A stretch of 26,461 bases of DNA. Source: Patescibacteria group bacterium. GTDB taxonomy: Bacteria; Patescibacteriota; Minisyncoccia; Portnoybacterales; UBA2143. The number at the start of each line of letters is the position of its first letter. Position 1 is the stretch's first letter. The notes below the pieces were generated by a model that searched no databases, was not told the origin of the DNA, and saw only the letters and a list, made by a program, of their open reading frames with translations. Of this stretch, positions 8,090 through 14,382 are shown in pieces. The stretch spans positions 1 through 26,461 of the forward strand of contig JAHJQT010000015.1 of the NCBI GenBank assembly GCA_018819085.1, read 5' to 3'. A program made the translations under genes and the position numbers.

Positions 8090-8486
8090 TGGAATAAAAC
8101 AAGAAAAAAATATTTCAATACTTATAGTCGAAGATGATAAATTTCTTAGAGATCTTTTATCTCGTAAACTAAAAAATAGTGGTTATGAAGTTGAAGAAGC
8201 CGTTGATGGAAAAGAAGCATTAAAGAAATCTAAGGAAAAAAAATTCGAAATAATTTTATTAGATTTAGTTTTGCCGGGTATTAATGGTTTTGAAATACTT
8301 GAAGAGATTAAAAAAGACAGTGAAACAAGTAATATCCCAGTAATTATTTTGAGTAATTTAGGGCAAGAGGAAGAAGTTGAAAAGGGATTAAGATTGGGAG
8401 CAGATGATTATTTAATAAAAGCTCATTTTACTCCTGATGAGATTATTAATAAAATTAAAAGGATCCTAAATAAAAGTAAGACATAA
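8082..8486 (+). CDS. Single-domain response regulator (receiver) 2
   Basis: A 134-residue receiver paralogous to its neighbour. It has the acidic residues Glu17-Asp18-Asp19, phosphoacceptor Asp61 in ILLDLVLPGINGF, Ser91 in VIILSNLGQ and Lys113 in DDYLIKAHFTPDE. It begins 8 nt before the stop of receiver 1, so the two are translated together. A short N-terminal extension (about 10 residues) is the main difference from receiver 1. Both share the ending (F)xPxE(V/I)I(I/N)K, which points to a local gene duplication. No output domain is present. A single kinase gene with two receivers allows branched or competitive phosphotransfer. Confidence 0.92.
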   Translation: MNNGIKQEKNISILIVEDDKFLRDLLSRKLKNSGYEVEEAVDGKEALKKSKEKKFEIILLDLVLPGINGFEILEEIKKDSETSNIPVIILSNLGQEEEVEKGLRLGADDYLIKAHFTPDEIINKIKRILNKSKT

Positions 8487-8495
8487 TTTAGAAAA

Positions 8496-9524
8496 ATGTT
8501 TGATATAAAAAGTAAATTTTTTATAATCCTCCTTTTTATTTTAGCCTTAGGGCTAATTTTTATTTGGTTTCAATCTGGTAGGACTATTGAAATTAAAAAT
8601 CAATCAGCGAATTTAATTAATAAAATAAATACTAATATTAGTCCATTAAGCGGATTGCCTTGTGATAATTATAATAGAAGACCATTGGCGATAGTTTTAG
8701 CCAATGATCCAGTAACTCGTCCATTATCTAGTCTTTCTCAGGCAGATTTAGTTTTTGAAATGCCAGTTATTACAAATAGTATTACGCGTATTATTGCTGT
8801 TTATATCTGTAATTCTCCAGAAGAAATAGGTTCTTTACGTAGTGCACGTCATGATTTTATCCCATTAACTCAAGGAATAGATGCTATTTTAGTACATTGG
8901 GGAGGTTCTCATTTTGCTTTAGATAAATTAAATAATGGAGTTATGGATAACATTGACGCAATGATAAATCTTTACAATGCTTTTTATCGTAAAGATGGAA
9001 TGCCATGGCCTCATAATGGTTTTACTTCAATAGAAAAATTAATAAATAGTGCTGAAAAATATGATTATCGTTTAGAAAATCAATTTGAAGGATATCCTCA
9101 CATTGAAGAATCAATTAACAATAACAAACAAGATAAAATTTTAAGAATTGATTATTCTTATCCATATAATGTATCATATCAATATGAATCTGAAACTAAT
9201 TCATATCTGCGTTATAGGGCTAATTCAAAAGAAATAGACAAAAGTAATAATCAACAAATTAAAGCAAAAAATATTGTTGTTATAAAGGTTTTTTCTGAAC
9301 AGATTCAAGAGCCGGATTATAATGATTTAGATTTTGAAGGAACAGGCGAATGTCAAGTTTATCAAAATGGTATTGTTATTGATTGTATTTGGCAAAAAAG
9401 TGAAAAAAATCCATACAGTAAACTTAAATTCTTAAATAAAAACACTGATGAAGAAATTCCTTTTATTCCTGGTCAAACATGGATAGAAATCGTTGAACCA
9501 CATCAAGAAATAACTTGGGAGTGA
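8496..9524 (+). CDS. YerB-like DUF3048 protein, membrane-anchored
   Basis: A 342-residue protein with one N-terminal membrane segment (residues 8-25, FFIILLFILALGLIFIWF) and an extracytoplasmic DUF3048 region. Typical stretches are SPLSGLPCDNYNRRPLAIVLAND, where the Pro-rich start of the domain sits, ADLVFEMPVITNSITRIIAVY, IGSLRSARHDFIPL and HWGGSHFALDKL. The family is widespread in Gram-positive and Patescibacteria genomes; its biochemical role is not established. No lipobox is visible, so it is more likely held by the uncleaved segment. It begins 9 bp after the response regulator stop and could share that transcript. Confidence is high for the family and low for any function. Confidence 0.85.
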   Translation: MFDIKSKFFIILLFILALGLIFIWFQSGRTIEIKNQSANLINKINTNISPLSGLPCDNYNRRPLAIVLANDPVTRPLSSLSQADLVFEMPVITNSITRIIAVYICNSPEEIGSLRSARHDFIPLTQGIDAILVHWGGSHFALDKLNNGVMDNIDAMINLYNAFYRKDGMPWPHNGFTSIEKLINSAEKYDYRLENQFEGYPHIEESINNNKQDKILRIDYSYPYNVSYQYESETNSYLRYRANSKEIDKSNNQQIKAKNIVVIKVFSEQIQEPDYNDLDFEGTGECQVYQNGIVIDCIWQKSEKNPYSKLKFLNKNTDEEIPFIPGQTWIEIVEPHQEITWE

Positions 9525-9529
9525 ACATA

Positions 9530-9558
9530 TTGAATATTAAAATTTAGAATGTTATAAT
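9530..9558 (+). promoter_or_regulatory. Promoter of the caspase-like operon (leaderless)
   Basis: TTGAAT (9530-9535) and TATAAT (9553-9558) are 17 bp apart. Transcription would start at about 9565-9566, which is the ATG of the first gene. The operon therefore has its own good promoter and probably a leaderless message. Confidence 0.7.
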
Positions 9559-9565
9559 TTAATAT

Positions 9566-9760
9566 ATGACAAGAGAAGAATTTCTAAAAATTTATGCGAA
9601 TATTCCTATTAATCTTAGAGAAGAGATTATCCTTGTATTAGAAAATAGAGGCCCTATTACATGGAATGTTGCTTATTTAGAAATAAGCCAAAAGACTAAA
9701 TTAAGTGAAGAAATTTTAAAAAAGTTTAATTTAATATGGGGAAAAGAAAAAAGAAGATAA
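9566..9760 (+). CDS. Small orphan protein, first gene of the caspase-like operon
   Basis: A 64-residue hydrophilic protein beginning MTREEFLKIYANIPINLREE. It looks mostly helical, with a central GPITWNVAYLEI stretch, and has no recognised domain, signal peptide or membrane segment. Small proteins of this general appearance are common in Patescibacteria, but I cannot name a family. Its last 25 bases overlap the next gene in another frame, and its AUG coincides with the predicted transcription start. Tight coupling to a protease gene two steps downstream suggests a regulatory, adaptor or substrate role; this is inference from gene order. It reads as a real gene because of the promoter placement and coding-like composition. 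Confidence 0.7.
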   Translation: MTREEFLKIYANIPINLREEIILVLENRGPITWNVAYLEISQKTKLSEEILKKFNLIWGKEKRR

Positions 9761-9990
9761 AAAAAGAGGTTAAAGATTTAATTATAGCACGATTAGAAGT
9801 TTTATCACCGAATAAAAAGATCTCCATTGGTTCTTCAGGAGAATTTACTAGAGATGAATTAATTAGTCATGTAGAAAACGAAGATGATGTTGGGAAAAAG
9901 ATAACTAAAATTGAAATGGAATATCTTCGTGCTGTAAAAGAAGGCGATTTTTATGAGCAAAGTATTTCTAATAACCAGACCGAAGTATGA
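9736..9990 (+). CDS. Small orphan protein, second gene of the caspase-like operon
   Basis: An 84-residue protein starting with a very basic patch (MGKRKKKIKKEVK), followed by a helical, acidic body that contains KISIGSSGEFTRDELISHV and EMEYLRAVKEGDF. I do not recognise the family. The basic start could touch nucleic acid or membrane phosphates. It overlaps the first gene by 25 nt and the protease gene by 38 nt, an arrangement that favours coupled translation and fixed stoichiometry. An adaptor or inhibitor of the downstream protease is a reasonable guess without direct evidence. Confidence 0.7.
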   Translation: MGKRKKKIKKEVKDLIIARLEVLSPNKKISIGSSGEFTRDELISHVENEDDVGKKITKIEMEYLRAVKEGDFYEQSISNNQTEV

Positions 9991-10603
9991 TATAACAACT
10001 CATTATCTTTTTTATTGGAGTGATAAAGTGTTGAAATCAACTGCAAAGAAAAACATACAAGTTTTGGATTTACAGAAAAAAAGAGCAAATAAGAAAGAAT
10101 TAGTAAGTATTATTAAAAAGAAGCAACCGCTTCTTTGTTTTTTTAATGGGCATGGCGGGCCAGATTTCATTACTGGTCATTCGAATGAAATTTTAATAAA
10201 ATTCGGAGAAAATGAAAAAATATTAAAATCTAAAATAGTTTATGCGTTATCTTGCCAATCAGCAAAAAGATTAGGATTAGAAAGTATTAAAAAAGGAACA
10301 ATTGCCTATATCGGTTATAAAGAAGATTTTGTTTTTGTTTTTGATCAAGAAAAAGTTTTTAATCCTGTGAAAGATGCGACCGCAAAATTATTTCTTGAGC
10401 CATCAAATCAATTAATTATTAGTTTAATTAAAGGGCATACTGCCGATTTTGCTTATAAAAAATCTCAAAATTTATTTAGAGAAAATATTCAAAAATTATT
10501 AACAAGTGAATCTTCTGTTGATTCTTCTTATATTAGCTATCTTTGGTGGGATATGCGACACCAGGTTTGTTTAGGCGATAAAAACGCTGTTTTTAATGAT
10601 TAA
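9953..10603 (+). CDS. Caspase/gingipain-fold (clan CD-like) putative cysteine protease
   Basis: A 216-residue protein with the catalytic pattern of clan CD peptidases (caspases, CHAT, gingipain C25). A hydrophobic strand leads to the His motif LLCFFNGHGGPDF (His67), and a second strand leads to the Cys motif IVYALSCQSAKRLG (Cys101). Next comes GTIAYIGYKEDF, and the C-terminal HQVCLGDKNAVF resembles the LGDP-type strand near the end of CHAT and C25 domains. There is no signal peptide or membrane segment, so it acts in the cytoplasm. It forms the last gene of a three-gene overlapping operon. Proteolysis, its target and any role in defence or cell death are inferences; the His/Cys dyad is seen. 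Confidence 0.72.
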   Translation: MSKVFLITRPKYDITTHYLFYWSDKVLKSTAKKNIQVLDLQKKRANKKELVSIIKKKQPLLCFFNGHGGPDFITGHSNEILIKFGENEKILKSKIVYALSCQSAKRLGLESIKKGTIAYIGYKEDFVFVFDQEKVFNPVKDATAKLFLEPSNQLIISLIKGHTADFAYKKSQNLFRENIQKLLTSESSVDSSYISYLWWDMRHQVCLGDKNAVFND

Positions 10604-10900
10604 AATATAGTCATAAGGGCATGATTAAAGTAAGGAAGAGGCTTGTCCTCAGAAAGATGGACAGGCACGGCCTTAAAGAGCAACATCCTTACGTTCGGAG
10701 GACGGAAGGTTGTGCGAGAAAGGCCGTGCCTGATCTGATTTCTCTCAAGGACGACGCCTCTGAGTTAAACTAAAAATGATCAAAAAATATTATAAAAACA
10801 GTGATAGGATTAATAGTTATTTTAATTGGTTGGTTTTATGATTATATCTAGTTACTTTCTTTTTTATCAGAGTAGGGATTATTATTAATAATTTTAGATT
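10604..10900. other. Intergenic gap with element A and possible coding debris
   Basis: This gap holds palindromic element A (10637-10761). To its right a GTG-initiated frame (10801-10851) encodes only a hydrophobic stretch, VIGLIVILIGWFYDYI, and then stops. It may be the remnant of a small membrane protein or simple chance. A 49-residue ATG frame (10621-10770) crosses the palindrome and is not accepted as a gene. No convincing RNA gene is seen. Confidence 0.5.
10637..10761. repeat. Nested palindromic element A
   Basis: A GC-rich 125-bp element in an AT-rich gap. The outer arms are AGAGGCTTGTCCT (10637-10649) and AGGACGACGCCTCT (10748-10761). Inside lies a second, complete palindrome with perfect 13-bp arms, CAGGCACGGCCTT (10662-10674) and AAGGCCGTGCCTG (10720-10732). 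The core at 10684-10709 is the reverse complement of the core of element C (12831-12858) with few changes. The outer arms match those of element B (11407-11471) in inverted orientation. It may also terminate the caspase-like operon. No transposase is present. Confidence 0.85.
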
Positions 10901-11263
10901 ATGTCAGAGAAAATAAATAAATGTTTAGATGATTTAAGATATTCATATAAATATAAAGTGCCACTGAAAAAAGCACTTAATTCTTATAGTTTTTATACGG
11001 AAAATAATAAACAAATCTCTGAAAAAACTTTCAAAAGTTTTTGTTTATTTATATACAAGACGGAACTTAATAATAAAGAAATATTAAAAAAAATAAAGAA
11101 ATATTCTAACTATAAATTTTTTATTAATAATCAAAGCAATTTTAAAAAATTCTTTATTGAACGTACTCCTGCTATAAAAGTGCCGAAAAAGAAAATTAAG
11201 AAATATACAACATATTCAGCACATGGTCATTTTCAAACAAATAATCCTGTTTCATTTTTTTAA
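10901..11263 (+). CDS. Hypothetical small basic protein
   Basis: A 120-residue Lys/Asn/Tyr-rich protein with no recognised domain. It appears helical (MSEKINKCLDDLRYSYKYKVPLK and then SEKTFKSFCLFIYKTEL) and ends in a less ordered tail with AHGHFQTNNPVSFF. It is predicted cytoplasmic. In the same frame, right after the TAA stop, 29 further sense codons (11264-11350) encode a hydrophobic segment before the next stop, so the gene may once have been longer or may be read through. It lies between palindromic elements A and B. Coding status is likely but not certain, given the low-complexity composition. Confidence 0.55.
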   Translation: MSEKINKCLDDLRYSYKYKVPLKKALNSYSFYTENNKQISEKTFKSFCLFIYKTELNNKEILKKIKKYSNYKFFINNQSNFKKFFIERTPAIKVPKKKIKKYTTYSAHGHFQTNNPVSFF

Positions 11264-11353
11264 AATCACATAGCAATAATTCCAGTTTATTTATTAATAA
11301 CAATATTCGCTAGTATAGGAAAATTTTTTAATAAATCTGATAAAAATAAATAA
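11264..11353 (+). other. In-frame extension after the stop, encoding a membrane-like segment
   Basis: Directly following the TAA at 11261-11263, the same frame stays open for 29 codons and encodes NHIAIIPVYLLITIFASIG followed by a Lys-rich end (KFFNKSDKNK), then stops at 11351-11353. The hydrophobic-then-basic pattern is that of a C-terminal transmembrane anchor. It may be a nonsense-mutated tail of the gene at 10901. Confidence 0.4.
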
Positions 11354-11406
11354 ATAAATAAAAAATTTAGAAAGGATTTGGAGGGGGGTGGGAAAGAGAA
11401 TAATCC

Positions 11407-11471
11407 AGAGGCGTCGTCCTGAAAATGACGCCCTTGTGCTTAAGGGACATCATTTTACAGGACAAGCCTCT
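11407..11471. repeat. Palindromic element B
   Basis: A 65-bp imperfect hairpin. Outer arms AGAGGCGTCGTCCT (11407-11420) and AGGACAAGCCTCT (11459-11471) are the reverse complements of the right and left outer arms of element A. The interior differs and forms its own stem, with AAAATGA (11422-11428) pairing with TCATTTT (11450-11456) and CCCTT (11431-11435) with AAGGG (11442-11446). It looks like the uninterrupted form of the element that is interrupted in A. Confidence 0.82.
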
Positions 11472-11504
11472 TTTGTTATGAGATTTAGAGGGGATTTAAA
11501 AATA

Positions 11505-11543
11505 AAAACCGCCGTTGATTAATATCTTCGACGGTTTTATTTT
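11505..11543 (+). terminator. Probable intrinsic terminator upstream of lexA-like gene
   Basis: AAAACCGCCG (11505-11514) pairs with CGACGGTTTT (11529-11538), with one mismatch, around a 14-nt loop, followed by ATTTT. It would end transcription coming from the 10901 gene and insulate the lexA-like promoter. Confidence 0.55.
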
Positions 11544-11631
11544 GTGCGTTTTGCAGTTAACTAATCCCTCACTACACATTTTAACTGTGAAGAATCTTTT
11601 CAGTCAAGGTTTACTGCGTGTTAAGATTTAC

Positions 11632-11660
11632 TTGACAAGCGATAAAAATAGGCATAAAAT
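11632..11660 (+). promoter_or_regulatory. Promoter of the lexA-mazF operon
   Basis: A perfect -35 TTGACA (11632-11637) and TAAAAT (11655-11660) with ideal 17-bp spacing. The message would start near 11667 and have a leader of about 24 nt without a clear ribosome site. No obvious LexA-type inverted operator was found, so the binding site of the encoded repressor is not identified. Confidence 0.75.
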
Positions 11661-11690
11661 TAGATTATAAATAATTAATAATTAAAAACT

Positions 11691-12449
11691 ATGCATAAAA
11701 TTCAACAAAAAATTTTAGGTTTAGCTGAAAATAAAAATTTAGCTAGTTTAACTTTACGTCAAATTGGCGAATTAATTAGTGAAAAAGGTAGTCCTCAAAA
11801 AATTAAACACCATCTTAGTAAATTAATTGAGGCAGGTTTGCTTTTGACAAGTGTGGATGGAAATAAAATAATAAAAACTAAAGCTGGAATTAATAAGAAA
11901 GACGGATTAATCTCATTGCCTATCTTAGGTGATGCTAATTGTGGGCAAGCACTTTCTTTCGCTGATAATGCTCCAGTTAGCGAGTTTGTCAAAGTTTCAG
12001 CTGGTATTATTGGGCGTTCTCTAATAAAAAGAATTAAAGATATTTTTGTTCTACGAGCAGTAGGAGACTCTATGAACAGAGCTGAAGTGTCTGTAAATAG
12101 AAAAAGTATAGAAAATGGTGATCTTGTTTTAGTAGATAAAAATTATAAGAATGCAGATGATGGCGATTATGTAGTTTCAATTATTGATGATTGTGCTAAT
12201 ATTAAAAAATTATTTTTTGATAAACAAAATAAACAAGTTGTTTTATTATCTGAGTCAAGTCGTAATTATCCGCCAATTTATATTCATGAAAATGATTATA
12301 ATATAGATAATCTTATTAATGGTTTAGTGGTGGATGTTTTTAAAAAGCCCGATGAATTAGCAGATTTTATGCAAGCGTCGGCTTCAGATATTTTAAAAGA
12401 TTTAGGACCAATTTCAAAAAAGGAGGTTGAGTATTATAGAAATTTATGA
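11691..12449 (+). CDS. LexA-like S24 autoproteolytic repressor with C-terminal extension
   Basis: A 252-residue protein with a LexA-type winged helix (about 1-55; LTLRQIGELISEKGSPQKIKHHL) and an S24 peptidase domain. The predicted self-cleavage site is Cys84-Gly85 in DANCGQAL (LexA usually has Ala-Gly; Cys-Gly occurs in UmuD). The catalytic Ser127 is in GDSMNRAE and the catalytic Lys is Lys172 in ANIKKLFF. After the usual end of the fold near residue 213 there is an extra ~38-residue helical, acidic tail, starting KKPDELADFMQAS. The stop overlaps the start of a MazF-type toxin gene (ATGA). It may be the cell's SOS repressor or a dedicated repressor-antitoxin for the toxin; the sequence does not decide. 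Confidence 0.87.
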   Translation: MHKIQQKILGLAENKNLASLTLRQIGELISEKGSPQKIKHHLSKLIEAGLLLTSVDGNKIIKTKAGINKKDGLISLPILGDANCGQALSFADNAPVSEFVKVSAGIIGRSLIKRIKDIFVLRAVGDSMNRAEVSVNRKSIENGDLVLVDKNYKNADDGDYVVSIIDDCANIKKLFFDKQNKQVVLLSESSRNYPPIYIHENDYNIDNLINGLVVDVFKKPDELADFMQASASDILKDLGPISKKEVEYYRNL

Positions 12450-12799
12450 ATATAGGTAAAAGAATATTTAAACAAGGAGAGATATTTTTAGTTGATTTTG
12501 ATCCAAGCATCGGACATGAATATCAAGGTAAACGTCCAGCTATTGTTATTGAGAGTGAAGAGCAGATTAAAAAGACAAATTTAATCACAGTTATCCCATT
12601 AACTTCAAATTTAGAAAATAAAATGGCAGATGATATTTTGATTGTTAGAAATAATAACAACAAATTAGTTAACGATTCAATTATTAAAGTTTCTAATATT
12701 TGCTCTTTTGATTATTTAAGGTTTATTAATAAAATTGGCGTAGTAGATATAAAAATTATACGGCAGATTAAAGATTATTTGAAAAAACATTTTGCATAA
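12446..12799 (+). CDS. MazF/PemK-family endoribonuclease toxin
   Basis: A 117-residue protein of the MazF/PemK/CcdB-like barrel. The start FKQGEIFLVDFDPSIGHEYQG, the signature GKRPAIVIES and the strand LITVIPLTSN, with its conserved Thr/Ser, are typical; a later VSNICSFDYLRFINKIG matches the second half of the barrel. MazF enzymes cut mRNA at short sequence motifs. No MazE, AbrB-type or RHH antitoxin gene adjoins it; the only partner is the upstream LexA-like gene, with which it overlaps by 4 nt. If the LexA-like protein controls it, DNA damage could release the toxin. This last point is inference. Confidence 0.88.
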   Translation: MNIGKRIFKQGEIFLVDFDPSIGHEYQGKRPAIVIESEEQIKKTNLITVIPLTSNLENKMADDILIVRNNNNKLVNDSIIKVSNICSFDYLRFINKIGVVDIKIIRQIKDYLKKHFA

Positions 12800-12807
12800 A
12801 AATATCC

Positions 12808-12880
12808 ATAGGCCGTGCCTCTCGAGTACACCCTTCCGCCCTCCGAGCGTAAGGGATGTAGCTCTCGACGCACGGCCTAT
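12808..12880. repeat. Palindromic element C
   Basis: A 73-bp hairpin in the mazF-holA gap with perfect 11-bp arms ATAGGCCGTGC (12808-12818) and GCACGGCCTAT (12870-12880) and an inner CCCTT/AAGGG pair (12831-12835, 12851-12855). Its core (12831-12858) matches the inverted core of the inner part of element A. It may act as the terminator of the lexA-mazF operon. A weak TCGACG (12865-12870) is 17 bp from TAGAAT (12888-12893), so its right arm might supply the -35 of holA. Confidence 0.85.
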
Positions 12881-12902
12881 TCTTATGTAGAATAGGAATA
12901 TT

Positions 12903-13835
12903 ATGATTATTATTCTTTATGGCGAAGATACTTTTCGCTTAAGACAAAAATTAATAGAAGTTATTGAGGAATATCAAGCCAAGCATAAAACTGGTCTTAA
13001 TTTAATGCGTTTTAAAGAAAATAATTTTGATTTTGATAAAGTTAGAGAGAGAATTGAGTCGATCTCTATGTTTAATGAAAAAAAACTAATTACTTTAGAA
13101 AATGCTTTAGATGACAAAAGTTTTTCTGAGGAATTTTTGAAATATATAAAGAAAAATAAGCTTAAAGATAATCCAGAGGTTATAGTTGTTTTTTATCAAG
13201 AAAGTAAATCAGTTAATCTTCCTTTTATACGTCAAGCAAGTATGTTTGAAGAATTCAAACCTTTATTAGGTAATGATTTGATAAATTGGTTAAAAAAACA
13301 AGCAAGTAAAAATAAAGTGAATATTAATCCGGAGGTTTTAAGAAAACTAGTCGCTTATGTAGGTAATGATTTATGGCAATTAAATAATGAACTTAATAAA
13401 TTGGGGAGTTATAGGGCGGGGCAAGTAGTTGATGAGCAAGATATTGATTTATTAATTAAATCAAAAATAGATGCTGATATTTTTAAAACTTTAGACGCTT
13501 TAGCTAAAAGAGATAAAAAAACAGCTTTTCGTTTACTTCATGAACATTTAGAACAAGGAGAAAGTGAAATTTATTTATTCTCCATGTTTATTTATCAAAT
13601 TCGTGTTTTACTTAAATTAAAAGATTTAATTGAAAAGGGGACATCATTTTATGATCTTCCAAAACTTAGTGGACTTCATCCTTTTGTAGTTAAGAAGAGT
13701 TCAGAGCAATTAAATAATTTTAAATTAGAACAATTAAAGAATATATATAAATTTTTATTAAAAATTGAATTAGGATTAAAAAAAGGCCGCTTAGATGGTT
13801 CAGCGGCCTTAGATCTGCTTGTGGCAGAAATTTAG
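12903..13835 (+). CDS. holA: DNA polymerase III delta subunit (HolA)
   Basis: The delta subunit is the wrench of the clamp loader that opens the sliding clamp. At 310 residues it is close to the usual size. It starts with MIIILYGEDTFRLRQKL, the standard first strand and helix, continues with ISMFNEKKLITLENAL and ends with a helical collar region (LLVAEI at the C-terminus). The part of about residues 100-200 carries VVFYQESKSVN and LLGNDLINWLKKQASK, characteristic of the family. AAA+ ATP-binding motifs are absent, as expected for delta. Its last codons (13783-13810) also form the terminator of the convergent rplT operon. The gene ends one base before rplT. Confidence 0.93.
   Translation: MIIILYGEDTFRLRQKLIEVIEEYQAKHKTGLNLMRFKENNFDFDKVRERIESISMFNEKKLITLENALDDKSFSEEFLKYIKKNKLKDNPEVIVVFYQESKSVNLPFIRQASMFEEFKPLLGNDLINWLKKQASKNKVNINPEVLRKLVAYVGNDLWQLNNELNKLGSYRAGQVVDEQDIDLLIKSKIDADIFKTLDALAKRDKKTAFRLLHEHLEQGESEIYLFSMFIYQIRVLLKLKDLIEKGTSFYDLPKLSGLHPFVVKKSSEQLNNFKLEQLKNIYKFLLKIELGLKKGRLDGSAALDLLVAEI
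13778..13810 (-). terminator. Intrinsic terminator of the rplT operon inside holA
   Basis: Read on the minus strand, AAGGCCGCT (13810-13802) pairs perfectly with AGCGGCCTT (13791-13783) over a 10-nt loop and continues into a run of T (13784-13778). This is a textbook terminator, and it lies wholly within the last codons of convergent holA (KKGRLDGSAALD). Confidence 0.85.
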
Positions 13836-14180
13836 TTATTTAATTTTTTCGATAATCTTTTCAAAAATTTCTGGCTTTTCTTCAGCTAAATAGGCTAACA
13901 TTTTTCTATTAATTTCAATTTTAGCTATTTTAAGTTTATTAATAAACTGACTGTAAGTTATTTCTTTTTCTCTTGATGCTGCATTTATCTTTATATTCCA
14001 AAGGCGCCTAAAATTACGCTTTTTTGTTTTTCTATCTCTATAAGCAAAAGTCCATGCATGTTTCAATGCGTCTTTAGCTAACTTATACTTAGATTTTCTT
14101 CCCCATTTGAATCCTTTAGCTTGTTTAATTATTTTTTTTCGGCGCTTATGAGCCATAACGCCTCTTTTTACTCTAGTCAT
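13836..14180 (-). CDS. rplT: 50S ribosomal protein L20
   Basis: A 114-residue basic protein that binds 23S rRNA early in large-subunit assembly. The start TRVKRGVMAHKRRKK, the segment AKGFKWGRKSKYKLAKDALKHAW, and RDRKTKKRNFRRLWNIKINAA are clear L20 hallmarks. It is the last gene of infC-rpmI-rplT and starts 4 nt after the rpmI stop. In well-studied bacteria L20 represses this operon by binding its leader mRNA; nothing visible here tests that. Transcription ends at the terminator within holA. Confidence 0.97.
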   Translation of the reverse strand: MTRVKRGVMAHKRRKKIIKQAKGFKWGRKSKYKLAKDALKHAWTFAYRDRKTKKRNFRRLWNIKINAASREKEITYSQFINKLKIAKIEINRKMLAYLAEEKPEIFEKIIEKIK

Positions 14181-14184
14181 AAAT

Positions 14185-14382
14185 TTAAATATTAGGTAAT
14201 ATCTGTTTTATTTTTTTTATATCAACGGAAGACATTTCACTCGTTTTTCTTTTTCGTCTTGTCTTGTTTCCTGATTCTTTGGCGTTAAAATGGCTCTGAT
14301 GGAGAGCCCTTTTTAATATTTTTCCACTTCCAGTTACTTTAATTCTTTTTGATAATGCTTTATTTGTTTTAAGTTTTATCAT
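14185..14382 (-). CDS. rpmI: 50S ribosomal protein L35
   Basis: A small basic ribosomal protein of 65 residues (MIKLKTNKALSKRIKVTGSGKI... ending KIKQILPNI). The motif SGKILKRALHQSHFNAKESGNKTRRKRK is typical of L35. An upstream TTG (14409) would add nine residues, but the ATG at 14382 is chosen because AAAGGA lies 7 nt ahead of it and the protein then starts as L35 normally does. It overlaps the end of infC by 14 nt, which couples the two genes. Confidence 0.93.
   Translation of the reverse strand: MIKLKTNKALSKRIKVTGSGKILKRALHQSHFNAKESGNKTRRKRKTSEMSSVDIKKIKQILPNI

Noticed and set aside
10621..10770. A 49-codon ATG frame (MIKVRKRLVLRK...) across palindromic element A
   Set aside because: The frame follows the arms of a nested palindrome and has no promoter or ribosome site; open reading through GC-rich palindromes is expected by chance.
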